DNA of 64,000 bases, taken from the NCBI RefSeq assembly GCF_010211765.1, contig NZ_PDWO01000012.1, forward strand, positions 55,688 through 119,687, given 5' to 3'. A program made the translations under genes and the position numbers. Below the pieces are notes generated by a model. The model saw only the letters and a program-made list of their open reading frames with translations, was not told the DNA's origin and ran no database searches. This DNA comes from Pseudoxanthomonas kaohsiungensis (GTDB taxonomy: Bacteria > Pseudomonadota > Gammaproteobacteria > Xanthomonadales > Xanthomonadaceae). This document shows positions 36,689 to 45,635 of this stretch, piece by piece (within the stretch, counting starts at the first letter, position 1; each line of letters opens with the position of its first letter).

Positions 36689-37987
36689 TCACGCAAGGCG
36701 CGAGCGCCCCAGGTCCAGGCTCACGCGGGTCCCCTGCGGCTGGCGCGCGGTGAACACCAGGCGCCAGCCCAGGTGCTCGCACAGGCGCGCGATCAGTTCC
36801 AGGCCGATTCCCTCGGAACGGTCGTCGCCCGTGCCGCGGGCCAGGCGCGCGTGGATCGCGCTGATCTCCTCGGGCGACATGCCGTGGCCGGGATCGTCGA
36901 TCGTGGCCACCCCCGCAGCCGACAGGCCGACGCGGACGACCCCGCTGTCGCTGCTCTCGATCGCGTTGCGCAGCAGGTTGCCGATCGCCGCGCGGACCAC
37001 GCCCGGCGGCGCCATCACCGTACATGGCTGCAGCGGTTCGAATTCCACTGCCAGCTGCTTGTCGCCCAGCAGGTGCGCATGGTCTTCGACCACCTGCCGG
37101 ATCACCGCGTCCAGTTCGACCGGCTCGGACAACGCCGCCAGCCGCGCCGGTTCGCGCGCGAGCACCAGCAGCAGCTGGATCAGCTGCTCCACGTCCTGCG
37201 CGGTACGCAGGACCCGCTGCATCTGCGCGCGTGCCTGCGCGGGTAGCGCGGGGTTGCCCAGCGCCAGCTCGGTGGCCCCGCCGATCACCGCCAGCGGCGT
37301 GCGCAGCTCGTGGCTGGCGGTGGTGATGAACACCCGTTCGCGCTCCACGAAGCGGGCATTGCGCTCCAGGTAGTCGTTGAGTGCCTGGGCGATCACGTAC
37401 AGCTCGGAACTGCCGCCACGCGCGACCTCGATCCGCTGCCCCGGCACGCCGGGACGCAGGTGGGCGATGTCCTCGGCCAGCACCGAGAGCGGCCGCACCA
37501 GCCGGCCCACGCCGAGCCAGGCCGCCAGTCCGGTGACCACGATCAGGACGATGCCGCCCAACAGCGCCAGGCGCTCGGCGAACGACTCCATCTCGTGGAA
37601 GTCCTCGATGTCCAGCACCAGCGCCAGCCGTCCGTACCGCCCACTCCGTCGCACCATGACCGCGCTCAGGCGGCCGTCCACGTGGACGTTGTCGTGCAGG
37701 CCGTCAGCCAGCCCGCGCAGCTCCCCGGGCAGGTCGGTGGTCGAATCCAGGCGATACAGCCGCAAGGTGTCCGAGTCCTGCCAGCGGTAGCCCGGGTCGC
37801 GCGCGGCATGCTCCTCGATCGCCGCGAGTTCCGAGCCCAGCAGCGAGCGCCATGCCGCGTGCTCGGCGTGCTCGTGGACCTGGATGCCCACGGCGAACAC
37901 CAGCACCGAGACCACCGCGGTGAATGCGAGCAGCCACAGGACCATGCGCCGGCGCAGCGATGCCGGCCTGCGCGGGCGCTCAGTCAT
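36689..37987 (-). CDS. Sensor histidine kinase of the EnvZ/PmrB class
   Basis: This 432-residue kinase has membrane segments at about residues 14-35 and 143-165 around a periplasmic domain of about 105 residues, a HAMP region (GRLVRPLSVLAEDIAHL), the H-box FITTASHELRTPLAVIGGAT, the N-box GNLLRNAIESSDS, and G-boxes IDDPGHGMSPEE and SEGIGLELIARLC. Its ATG overlaps the end of the response regulator gene by 8 bp (ATGACTGA). The regulator gene and, divergently, a PAP2 phosphatase and eptA lie beside it, so a PmrB-like role in sensing cationic peptides or metals is inferred. Confidence 0.9.
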   Translation of the reverse strand: MTERPRRPASLRRRMVLWLLAFTAVVSVLVFAVGIQVHEHAEHAAWRSLLGSELAAIEEHAARDPGYRWQDSDTLRLYRLDSTTDLPGELRGLADGLHDNVHVDGRLSAVMVRRSGRYGRLALVLDIEDFHEMESFAERLALLGGIVLIVVTGLAAWLGVGRLVRPLSVLAEDIAHLRPGVPGQRIEVARGGSSELYVIAQALNDYLERNARFVERERVFITTASHELRTPLAVIGGATELALGNPALPAQARAQMQRVLRTAQDVEQLIQLLLVLAREPARLAALSEPVELDAVIRQVVEDHAHLLGDKQLAVEFEPLQPCTVMAPPGVVRAAIGNLLRNAIESSDSGVVRVGLSAAGVATIDDPGHGMSPEEISAIHARLARGTGDDRSEGIGLELIARLCEHLGWRLVFTARQPQGTRVSLDLGRSRLA

Positions 37988-38669
37988 CGCCCGGCGCCTG
38001 CCGCGCGAGCCGGTAGCCGACCCGCGGCAGTGTGTGGATGAGCTTGTGCGGGAACGGCCCGTCGACCACGCGGCGCAGTTCGTAGATATGCGAGCGCAGC
38101 AGGTCGCCCTCCGGCGGAGCATCGCCCCAGAGCGCGAACTCCAGCTCGCCGCGGCTGAGCGCGCCGGGACTGGCGCGCATCAGTGCCTCCAGCAGCTTGC
38201 GGCAGGCTGGGTACAGGTGCAGCGCGCGGCCGTCGCGCCGTACCTCGAGCGTGGCCAGGTCCAGCACCAGTCCGTCCACTTCCAGGACCTTCTTCTGCTG
38301 CCGTCCGCGCACGCGCAGCAGCAGCGATTCCAGCCGGATCTCCAGCTCGGGCAGCGCGAACGGCTTGGTCAGGTAGTCGTCGGCGCCGGCACGGAACCCG
38401 GCGATCTTGTCCGGCAACTCGTCGCGGGCGGTGAGCATGATCGCCGGCGTCTCCAGATGGTGCTGCTCGCGCAGTCGGCGCAGCATCTCCGCGCCGTCCA
38501 TCCGCGGCAGCATCCAGTCGACCACCAGCGCGTCATAGGCGTGGCTGGTCGCCAGGTGCAGGCCGGTCAAGCCGTCGGGCGCGGCGTCGAGCACATGGCC
38601 GCGCGCCTCGAAGTACTCGAACAGGTTGGCGACCAGTTGACGGTTGTCTTCGATGACCAGCAGCCGCAT
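37980..38669 (-). CDS. OmpR-family response regulator
   Basis: This 229-residue regulator has a receiver (RLLVIEDNRQLVANLFEYFE, phospho-acceptor in ALVVDWMLPRMDG, MLTAR, DDYLTKPFALPELEIR) and a winged-helix output domain (residues 130-229; LEALMRASPGALSRGELEFALWGD and LLRSHIYELRRVVDGPFPHKLIHTLPRVGYRL in family-typical order). ATG 38669 begins MRLLVIEDN; the nine residues in front were dropped. Direct repeats CGTCGGA-N4-CGTCGGA with an 11-bp period lie 42 bp upstream, in the gap shared with the PAP2-eptA operon, and are a candidate binding site. Confidence 0.92.
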   Translation of the reverse strand: MRLLVIEDNRQLVANLFEYFEARGHVLDAAPDGLTGLHLATSHAYDALVVDWMLPRMDGAEMLRRLREQHHLETPAIMLTARDELPDKIAGFRAGADDYLTKPFALPELEIRLESLLLRVRGRQQKKVLEVDGLVLDLATLEVRRDGRALHLYPACRKLLEALMRASPGALSRGELEFALWGDAPPEGDLLRSHIYELRRVVDGPFPHKLIHTLPRVGYRLARQAPGDD

Positions 38670-38710
38670 GGCCGGATCCGGGGGGCGACGGGCCATGGTA
38701 GTCCTCCGGC

Positions 38711-38728
38711 CGTCGGAATTCCGTCGGA
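38711..38728. promoter_or_regulatory. Direct repeat CGTCGGA-N4-CGTCGGA, candidate operator
   Basis: Two identical heptamers with an 11-bp period sit in the 208-bp gap between the response regulator gene and the divergent PAP2-eptA operon. OmpR-type regulators typically bind tandem half-sites at 10-11 bp spacing. The repeat includes GGAATTCC at its centre. Binding is an inference. Confidence 0.45.
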
Positions 38729-38877
38729 GCCTGGCGGAAACTCCCGTCGCCGCGATCCACCCGCGATGAACGCCGCCTGCCCCTTAACCCGGTGGCAACA
38801 CCGCTCCGACCGCAGTCCGACACCGGCGCCACCAGCATGGCCGCGCCTTCCCTGCCTCGCGTGCCGCCTTGTCGTCC

Positions 38878-39615
38878 ATGCCCGATCCGTTTCCTGCGCC
38901 GCGGCCGACGCTGCCCACCTGTTTCCTGGCCCGGCACCTGGCGTGGCCATTGGCGGCGGCCGTGGTGGCGAGCGTGCTGCTGATGCGCGCCGGCGGCGAC
39001 CGCTGGCTGGCCGACGCGCTGTTCGGGCTGGAGGGCGGCCAGTGGGTTCTGCGCGAGCACTGGTTGACCAGCGCGGTGATCCATCGCGGGGGCAAGTGGC
39101 TCAGCCTGCTCGCCGGGCTGGTGGTGCTCGCCCTGAATCTGGCCGCGCTGCGCCGCCCGCGATGGGCGCCCCTGCGCCGGCCCCTGCTCTACCTGCTGCT
39201 CGCCAGCGCGCTGGGCAGCGCCAGCGTCTCGCTGCTCAAGGCCGCGACCGACGTCGCCTGTCCCTGGGACCTGGCACGCTATGGCGGTGCGCGCGACGAC
39301 GCCGGCGCGTCCGCGCTGGCCGCCGCCCGCGTGCCGCGCCTGGCGTGCTATCCGGCCGGCCACGCCAGCGCAGGCTACGCATGGGTCTCCCTGTACTTCG
39401 CCGCGCTGCTCTGGCGGCCGCGCTGGCGTTGGCGCGGGCTGGCCATCGGCCTGGCCGCCGGCGCGCTGTTCGGCGCCGGACAGCAACTGCGCGGCGCGCA
39501 CTTCCTCTCCCATGACGTCGCTGCGCTCGCCGTCTGCTGGGTGGTGTCGCTCGGCCTGTACTGCCTGTTCGTCCGGGTCCGGCCCGGCCGCCTGACGCCG
39601 CAGGTGCAGGCATGA
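38878..39615 (+). CDS. PAP2-family membrane phosphatase
   Basis: This 245-residue protein has about five or six membrane segments. PAP2 motifs are LLKAATDVACPWDL (motif 1 K-x6-R/P region, here divergent), CYPAGHASAGYAW (motif 2, PSGH-like) and LRGAHFLSHDVAA (motif 3, S-R-x5-H-x3-D-like). This matches lipid A or undecaprenyl phosphatases such as LpxE/LpxF-like enzymes. ATG 38878 is preferred to TTG 38869. It overlaps eptA by 4 bp (ATGA), so a joint role in lipid A head-group modification is likely: phosphate removal and phosphoethanolamine addition. Confidence 0.87.
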   Translation: MPDPFPAPRPTLPTCFLARHLAWPLAAAVVASVLLMRAGGDRWLADALFGLEGGQWVLREHWLTSAVIHRGGKWLSLLAGLVVLALNLAALRRPRWAPLRRPLLYLLLASALGSASVSLLKAATDVACPWDLARYGGARDDAGASALAAARVPRLACYPAGHASAGYAWVSLYFAALLWRPRWRWRGLAIGLAAGALFGAGQQLRGAHFLSHDVAALAVCWVVSLGLYCLFVRVRPGRLTPQVQA

Positions 39616-41267
39616 GCACCTGGCCGCTGCGACGCCCGGCCTGGCCGGCGCTGGCCAACCGCCTGCGGGCGCGTCCAACCCTGAGCACCGAGGCGCTCAT
39701 CGGCTGGGCCGCGCTGTTCTTCACCCTCGCCTGCAACGGCCTCTTCTGGCGCAGCGCGCTGGCGGTGCACCCGGGCAGCCTGCGGCTGGCGTCGGCGCTG
39801 TTCCTGCTGCTGGCCGGCGTCCATGGCCTGCTGCTGGGCCTGCTGGTATGGCGCTGGAACGCGCGCATCGTGCTGGGCACGCTGCTGCTGGCCGCGCTTG
39901 CCGCCGCGCACTACATGGACCGCTACCACATCTATTTCGACGTGGACATGCTGCGCAACGTGCTGGCCACCGACCCGAAGGAAGCCGGCGAACTGCTGAC
40001 GCTTTCGCTGCTGTGGCCGCTGGCCCTGGCAGTGGTGCCGGGCTGGGTCCTGTGGCGGGTACGGCTGTTGCGACGGCGCCTGCCGCAGGCGTTGCGGCGG
40101 CGGGCACTGCTGCTGGCCACCGCCGTGGGCATGGTCGCCAGTGGCGTCCTGCTCGCCTCGCAGGACCTGACCCCGCTGCTGCGCGCGCACCGCGAGATCC
40201 GCTACCTGGCGACTCCAGCCAACCTACTGGTCGGCCTGCCGCGCGCGTTGCGTCAGGCCGACCCGGGCCATCGTGCACCCAGGTTGCCGCTGGGCACCGA
40301 CGCCCGCGCCATCGTGCGCGATCCTGGCAGCCGGCCGCGCTTGCTGGTGATCGTCGTGGGTGAAACGGTGCGAGCGGCGAACTGGGGCCTGGACGGTTAC
40401 GCGCGCCAGACCACCCCGGAACTGGCCCGGATCGGCGTGGTCAACTTCCCCGACATGCGCTCGTGCGGCACCGCGACCGAAGTCTCGCTGCCCTGCATGT
40501 TCTCGCCCTGGGGCAGGCGCGACTACGACCAGGCACGCATCCGCGCCCACCAGTCGCTGCTGCACGTGCTCGAGCATGCCGGAATCGCCACCCTGTGGCG
40601 GGACAACCAGTCCGGTTGCAAGGGCGTGTGCGAGGGGCTGGAGATCGACCGCCTGGACGATGCCGCCGATCCGGCGCTGTGCGCCAACGGCCGCTGCATG
40701 GACGAGATCCTGCTGGAGCGGCTGGCCGAGCGCGCGCGGGCCCGGCCCGGCGACCGGGTGCTGGTGCTGCATCCGCTCGGCAACCACGGCCCGAGCTACT
40801 TCCAGCGGTATCCGCCGGCGTTCCGCCGCTACCAGCCGACCTGCGACACCCCGGACCTGGGCGGCTGCAGCCGCCAGCAGATCGTGAACAGCTACGACAA
40901 CGCGGTGCTCTACACCGACCATTTCCTCGCCCGTACCATCCAGGCGCTGGGCCGCATGGACGATTACGACACCGCCATGATCTACCTCTCCGACCACGGG
41001 GAATCGCTCGGCGAAAAAGGCCTGTACCTCCACGGCATGCCGTGGGCGATCGCGCCCGAACAGCAGGTCCGGGTGCCGATGGCCATGTGGTTTTCGGCCG
41101 GCTTCAGCGCCGCGCGCAAGCTCGACCTGGCCTGCCTGCGCGAGCGTGCCCGCCGCCCGGCCGACCACGACAACCTGTTCGCTTCCGTCCTGGGACTGAT
41201 GCAGGTCCGAACCTCGCTCTACGAGCGGGATCTGGACCTGTTCGCCGGCTGCACCCCGCCGGCGTGA
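39612..41267 (+). CDS. eptA: Lipid A phosphoethanolamine transferase
   Basis: EptA (PmrC/MCR family) adds phosphoethanolamine to lipid A in the outer leaflet of the inner membrane, lowering the negative charge that polymyxins bind. This 551-residue protein has five N-terminal membrane segments (to about residue 180) and a periplasmic alkaline-phosphatase-like domain: VIVVGETVRAANWGLDGYAR, SCGTATEVSLPCMFS with the catalytic Thr, VLHPLGNHGPSYFQRYP and IYLSDHGESLGEKGLYLHG with metal ligands, and several cysteines for the usual disulfides. It is coupled to the PAP2 gene and divergent from an OmpR-type two-component system. Confidence 0.94.
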   Translation: MSTWPLRRPAWPALANRLRARPTLSTEALIGWAALFFTLACNGLFWRSALAVHPGSLRLASALFLLLAGVHGLLLGLLVWRWNARIVLGTLLLAALAAAHYMDRYHIYFDVDMLRNVLATDPKEAGELLTLSLLWPLALAVVPGWVLWRVRLLRRRLPQALRRRALLLATAVGMVASGVLLASQDLTPLLRAHREIRYLATPANLLVGLPRALRQADPGHRAPRLPLGTDARAIVRDPGSRPRLLVIVVGETVRAANWGLDGYARQTTPELARIGVVNFPDMRSCGTATEVSLPCMFSPWGRRDYDQARIRAHQSLLHVLEHAGIATLWRDNQSGCKGVCEGLEIDRLDDAADPALCANGRCMDEILLERLAERARARPGDRVLVLHPLGNHGPSYFQRYPPAFRRYQPTCDTPDLGGCSRQQIVNSYDNAVLYTDHFLARTIQALGRMDDYDTAMIYLSDHGESLGEKGLYLHGMPWAIAPEQQVRVPMAMWFSAGFSAARKLDLACLRERARRPADHDNLFASVLGLMQVRTSLYERDLDLFAGCTPPA

Positions 41268-41368
41268 GCGGCGGTGGCCGGCCAGGAGCGCGCGGACGCG
41301 ACCTGCCCTTGCGACCGGGCCGTGCAGCCACTAGCCTGCCCGCACCGCAAGCCCACCGGGGACCCTAC

Positions 41369-43387
41369 GTGAAACACCGCCACCTGCTGCTCCCGCTCGC
41401 CATCGCCGCGGGCGTGCTCTCGCTGTCCGCCTGCAAGAAGGAAGCCACCCCCGGGGATGCCGCCGCTCCCGCCGCCACCGCGCCGTCCGGCGAGACCGCC
41501 GACGAGTTCGTCGCCCGGGTCAACGCCGAGTACAAGGCGGCGTTCCCGGAGATGACCTCGGCGCAGTGGCTGTCGTCGACCTACATCAACGACGACAGCC
41601 AGCGCGTGGCGGCCAAGGCCAACGAGCGCGCCCTGGCCCAGCTCAATGCCTGGATCGAGGAGGCCAAGAAGTTCGAAGGCCAGCCGATGAGCGAGGACAG
41701 CAAGCGCGCCCTGGCGCTGCTCAAGCTGATGACCGCCATGCCGGCGCCCAAGGACCCGGCCAAGCTGTCCGAGCTGGCGGGCATCGCCGCCAAGATGGAA
41801 GGCGACTACGGCGCCGGTACCTATTGCACCGGCGAAGGCGAGGCGAAGCAGTGCCGCCAGCTGGGCGAACTGGAAGACGTGCTGCGCTCCAGCCGCGACT
41901 ACGACGCCCAGCTCGACGCCTGGCAGGGCTGGCACAGCATCGCCAAGCCCATGCGCCAGGACTACACGCGCTTCGTCGAGCTGGTCAACGAGGGCGCCAG
42001 GGAGATGGGCTACGCCAACACCGGCGCGATGTGGCGCAGCGGCTACGACATGCCGCCGGACCAGTTCGCGGCCGAGACCGACCGCCTCTGGGAGCAGGTG
42101 CGCCCGCTGTACGAGCAGCTGCACTGCTTCGCGCGCGACCGCCTGCAGCAGACCTACGGCGTGGAGAAGGGCCAGGTCGGCGGCGGCCTGATCCCGGCGC
42201 ACCTGACCGGCAACATGTGGCAGCAGGACTGGGGCAACCTGTGGGACATGCTGCAGCCCTACCCCGGCGCCGGCAGCCTGGACATCACCGGCGCGCTGGA
42301 GAAGCAGTACCAGCAGGACCTGGGCGCGGCGCTGTACAAGCGCGGCCCGGGCGCCGACGCCAAGGCGCGCTTCGAGGCCGAACGCGAGGCGCAGCTGCAG
42401 GTCGCCAAGCAGATGACCGAGCGCGCGCAGGACTTCTACGTCTCGCTGGGCATGCCCAAGCTGCCGGAGAGCTACTGGCAGAAGACCCAGTTCATCAAGC
42501 CGCTGGACCGCGACGTGGTCTGCCACGCCAGCGCCTGGGACATGAACATGGAAGGCGACGTGCGCACCAAGATGTGCATCAAGCCCAACGAGGAAGACTT
42601 CACCACCATCTACCACGAGCTGGGCCACATCTATTACGACCTGGCCTACAACGTGCAGCCGCCGCTGTTCCAGAACGGCGCCAACGACGGCTTCCACGAG
42701 GCCATCGGCGACACCATCGTGCTGGCGATGACGCCGAAGTACCTGGAGTCGATCGGCCTGGTCGGCGCGCAGGAGCAGAGCCAGCAGGCGCTGATCAACG
42801 CGCAGATGCGCATGGCCCTGGCCAAGGTCTCGTTCCTGCCGTTCGGCCTGATGATCGACCGCTGGCGCTGGGGCGTGTTCGACGGCTCGATCACGCCGGA
42901 GCGCTACAACCAGGCCTGGTGGGACCTGAAGGCGAAGTACCAGGGCGTGGCGCCGGCCAGCGCGCGCGGCGAGGAGTTCTTCGACCCGGGCGCCAAGTAC
43001 CACGTGCCGGGCAATACCCCGTACACGCGCTACTTCCTCTCGCACGTGCTGCAGTTCCAGTTCTACAAGTCGCTGTGCGAAGCGTCCGGCCACACCGGCC
43101 CGCTGTACGAATGCAGCTTCTACGGCAACCCGGAGGCGGGCCGGAAGTTCCAGGCGATGCTGGCGCGCGGCGCCAGCCAGCCGTGGCAGGCCACGCTGAA
43201 GGAGCTGACCGGCAGCGAGCAGATCGACGGCGGCGCGGTGCTGGAGTACTTCGCCCCGCTGCAGGAGTGGCTCAAGCAGCAGAACCAGGGCAAGCAGTGC
43301 GGCTGGCAGGCGACGGCGGCCGCACCGGCCGCGCCGCAGGCTCCGGCGGCCCCGCAAGCGCCGGAGGCGCCGGCCGGACAGGGCTGA
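41369..43387 (+). CDS. M2-family dipeptidyl carboxypeptidase (ACE-like) lipoprotein
   Basis: This 672-residue protein is a bacterial homologue of angiotensin-converting enzyme, a zinc peptidase that removes C-terminal dipeptides. It starts at GTG 41369 (GGGGA upstream) with a lipoprotein signal ending LSLSAC, so it is anchored in a membrane facing the periplasm or outside. The zinc site is TIYHELGHIYYDLAY, with the third ligand in FHEAIGDTIVLAM. Chloride- and substrate-site residues are in the RWRWGVFDGSI and YTRYFLSHVLQFQFYKSLC regions. The last 30 residues are Ala/Pro-rich. A strong terminator follows. Xanthomonas XcACE is a related enzyme. Confidence 0.95.
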   Translation: MKHRHLLLPLAIAAGVLSLSACKKEATPGDAAAPAATAPSGETADEFVARVNAEYKAAFPEMTSAQWLSSTYINDDSQRVAAKANERALAQLNAWIEEAKKFEGQPMSEDSKRALALLKLMTAMPAPKDPAKLSELAGIAAKMEGDYGAGTYCTGEGEAKQCRQLGELEDVLRSSRDYDAQLDAWQGWHSIAKPMRQDYTRFVELVNEGAREMGYANTGAMWRSGYDMPPDQFAAETDRLWEQVRPLYEQLHCFARDRLQQTYGVEKGQVGGGLIPAHLTGNMWQQDWGNLWDMLQPYPGAGSLDITGALEKQYQQDLGAALYKRGPGADAKARFEAEREAQLQVAKQMTERAQDFYVSLGMPKLPESYWQKTQFIKPLDRDVVCHASAWDMNMEGDVRTKMCIKPNEEDFTTIYHELGHIYYDLAYNVQPPLFQNGANDGFHEAIGDTIVLAMTPKYLESIGLVGAQEQSQQALINAQMRMALAKVSFLPFGLMIDRWRWGVFDGSITPERYNQAWWDLKAKYQGVAPASARGEEFFDPGAKYHVPGNTPYTRYFLSHVLQFQFYKSLCEASGHTGPLYECSFYGNPEAGRKFQAMLARGASQPWQATLKELTGSEQIDGGAVLEYFAPLQEWLKQQNQGKQCGWQATAAAPAAPQAPAAPQAPEAPAGQG

Positions 43388-43408
43388 GCAGCACTCCACC
43401 GATGCAAC

Positions 43409-43440
43409 ACGGGCGCCCTCGCGGCGCCCGTTCTTCTTTT
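43409..43440 (+). terminator. Rho-independent terminator after the M2 peptidase gene
   Basis: ACGGGCGCC-CTCGC-GGCGCCCGT is a perfect 9-bp stem with a 5-base loop, followed by TTCTTCTTTT. It begins 22 bp after the stop codon. Confidence 0.95.
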
Positions 43441-43535
43441 GGCCGCGGGCCGCCTGTTCCACCGCAGCGCCCATCCACCGGCAATCCCGCATCGTCGGCA
43501 GGGCGGTGGCGTCGTGGCTCTCCAGCGGCGTCGGG

Positions 43536-43607
43536 TCGCCCATGAGGATGGGCTCCTACACGAGCTGGCCAGCCGCTCCTCATGCAGGAGCCGATTCATC
43601 GGCGACC
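43536..43607. repeat. GTAG-type palindromes (family A), outward-facing
   Basis: An inverted copy (GTCGCCCATGAGGATGGGCT then CCTAC, 43536-43560) is followed by a forward variant GCAGGAGCCGATTCATCGGC (from 43585), in which GTAG has become GCAG. This is the only family A pair in the window with the inverted copy first. It lies in the 296-bp gap between the M2 peptidase gene and a convergent hypothetical gene; nothing else is seen in that gap apart from the terminator. Confidence 0.85.
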
Positions 43608-43683
43608 CGACGCGGTCGACCTGGGCAGCGATCCCGTAGATCCAGCGGCGTCCGCCGACCAGGGGGCGCCTACGCGAGCGCGG

Positions 43684-44094
43684 TCACTGCACGGTGGCGG
43701 AGGCGGCGTCCGGCTGCACCGCGGCCATCTCGTCCTCGAGCTGCTTCTCGTAGTCGGCCAGCGACTTGCCGTGGACGGCCGCTTCCAGCTCGGCCTCGTC
43801 GCGCAGGGCATCGGAATAGACCAGCTTGACCGGAACGCCCTTCTCGTCGTGCAGGCGCTGGGCGCGGCGGATCAGCATGAGCACCTGCGCGGCGCTGTCG
43901 CTGCTGCCGACGATACGGCCGTCCATGCCCAGCACCCATACGCCGGACTGGCGGACGATCCCGGCCAGGAGGTTGTCGTCGCGGTCGCGCAACTCGGCGT
44001 GCGGCTCGATCGCCGGCGCATCGCCGCGGCGGTTGCGCTCGCGCTCGGCCTTGCGCCTGCGGGCGTCGCGACGGGCCTTGGACTGGATCGACAT
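43684..44094 (-). CDS. Conserved hypothetical protein (136 aa)
   Basis: The protein starts with a very basic stretch (MSIQSKARRDARRRKAERER), then has a compact middle with a PAS- or roadblock-like feel (LLAGIVRQSGVWVLGMDGRI, SSDSAAQVLMLIRRAQRLHDEKG) and an acidic end. No signal, membrane segment or catalytic motif is visible. I do not recognise a named family. The frame is well supported by codon composition, and GGAGG stands before the ATG. It lies 24 bp downstream of the efflux pump gene and is probably in the same transcript. Confidence 0.7.
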   Translation of the reverse strand: MSIQSKARRDARRRKAERERNRRGDAPAIEPHAELRDRDDNLLAGIVRQSGVWVLGMDGRIVGSSDSAAQVLMLIRRAQRLHDEKGVPVKLVYSDALRDEAELEAAVHGKSLADYEKQLEDEMAAVQPDAASATVQ

Positions 44095-44118
44095 GCGGTA
44101 CTCCGGAGGAAAAAAAGA

Positions 44119-45366
44119 TCAGAGCTGGTCGCCCGGCTCCAGTGTCGGCGATGAGGGCGGTGGCGGGAAGCGGCGCGACACGCGCGCCTCCCAGCGCCAG
44201 AACGCCCAGCCCAGGACGACGAAGGCGGCCATGCCCAGCGCCAGGTGCAGGCCGTGCTGGCTCAGCAGCGGCGACAGCGCGCCGGCCACGGCCGCATTGA
44301 GCACCAGCTGGGTGAACGCCTGCAGCGACGAGGCCGAGCCGCGCTGGCGCGGGTACATGTCCAGGATCGCCAGGGTCAGCACCGGGAACACCAGGGCCAC
44401 GCCGAACGCGGCCAGGCTCATCGGCAGCACCGCCCAGGGCACCGACAGCGCCGGCGCCAGCGCGCTGTAGAGCACGTTCGCCAGCGCCGCCACGCCCATG
44501 CAGGCATAGCCGACCCCGACCTGGTACGGCGGCTGCCAGCGCCCGGCCACGCGTCCGGACAGGAACGCGCCCAGGGTCATGCCGCCGATGGTCGGGATGA
44601 ACAGCCAGGCGAACTGCTGCTCGCCCAGGCCCAGCAGGTCCATCACGAACGCCGGTGCCGAGGCGATGTACAGGAACAGGCCGGCGAAGCCGAACGCGCC
44701 GGCCGCGGCCAGGCGCTGGAAGCGCGGGTTCAGGGCGATGGCCAGGTAATCGCGCGCCAGGCGGCCCGCCCGCAGCGGCATGCGCGAGGCCGGCGGATGG
44801 GTCTCCGGCAGCCACAGCGCGGTGCTGGCCAGCAGCAGCACCGAGAACGCGGCCAGGAACCAGAAGATCAGCGGCCAGCGCCCGGCGCCGAGCATCCAGC
44901 CACCGATGATCGGCGCGATCGCCGGGGCGATGCCGAAGATCATCGACACGTGGCTCATCAGCCGCTGCGCATCGCTGCCGTGCAGCACGTCGCGGATCAC
45001 CGCCCGGCCCACGATCAGGCCCACGCCGGCCGACAGGCCCTGCAGCGCGCGGAACGCGAGCAGGGTCCGCAGGTCGGGCGCCAGCGCGCAGCCGACCGAG
45101 GCGACGATGAACACCGACAGCCCGCCCAGGATCACCCGGCGCCGGCCGATCGCATCGGACAGCGGCCCGTGGACGATGCTCATCAGCGCATAGGCGGCCA
45201 GGTAGACGCTGATGGTCTGCTGCATCGCCAGCTTGTCGGCGCCGAACTGCGCGGCCATCTGCGGGAAGGCCGGGAAGATGGTGTCGATCGAGAACGGGCC
45301 GAACATGGCCAGCCCGCCCAGCAGCAGGGCCAGGCGGCGGGTCGACGGGGCGCGGGGACCGTTCAC
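44119..45366 (-). CDS. Bcr/CflA-family drug efflux transporter (MFS)
   Basis: This 415-residue protein has 12 membrane segments and the DHA1 Bcr/CflA features: LGGLAMFGPFSIDTIFPAFP in segment 1, SIVHGPLSDAIGRRRVILGG as the MFS loop motif, LQGLSAGVGLIVGRAVIRD with the arginine-containing motif of segment 4-5. It should export drugs in exchange for protons. The start is GTG 45366, with GGGAG 7 bases upstream; an in-frame ATG at 45591 would add about 75 Pro/Arg/Ala-rich residues unlike the family and was rejected. Its 5' region abuts the gcvP riboswitch promoter in divergent orientation. Confidence 0.88.
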   Translation of the reverse strand: MNGPRAPSTRRLALLLGGLAMFGPFSIDTIFPAFPQMAAQFGADKLAMQQTISVYLAAYALMSIVHGPLSDAIGRRRVILGGLSVFIVASVGCALAPDLRTLLAFRALQGLSAGVGLIVGRAVIRDVLHGSDAQRLMSHVSMIFGIAPAIAPIIGGWMLGAGRWPLIFWFLAAFSVLLLASTALWLPETHPPASRMPLRAGRLARDYLAIALNPRFQRLAAAGAFGFAGLFLYIASAPAFVMDLLGLGEQQFAWLFIPTIGGMTLGAFLSGRVAGRWQPPYQVGVGYACMGVAALANVLYSALAPALSVPWAVLPMSLAAFGVALVFPVLTLAILDMYPRQRGSASSLQAFTQLVLNAAVAGALSPLLSQHGLHLALGMAAFVVLGWAFWRWEARVSRRFPPPPSSPTLEPGDQL

Positions 45367-45621
45367 CGGCGCGCTCCCGGCGCCCGGGCGGCCCGGTTCG
45401 CCTGACCCTGCGCCCGCGCCACCCCGGCCGGAACCCCGCCGTGCCCGGGTCGGGAGGCGGCTGCCTGATGGGGTGGAACGGCGGGTATGCGCATGGGGGC
45501 TCCTGGGCCGGGCTGGCCCGCCGGCCGGCCAGCCCCCCGCCGATCGCGAGGGTGCCGGAGACGGCGCTGAATGCGGGCCATGGTAAGCCATCGCCCGCGG
45601 CCGGCGTGGCACCGGCCGGCG

Positions 45622-45627
45622 TATAAT
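45622..45627 (+). promoter_or_regulatory. -10 box of the gcvP riboswitch transcript
   Basis: A perfect TATAAT lies about 10-15 bases upstream of the first conserved riboswitch bases, at the correct distance for transcription to begin at the start of the aptamer. No consensus -35 is evident in the GC-rich sequence before it. Confidence 0.7.
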
Positions 45628-45635
45628 CCCGCCCA

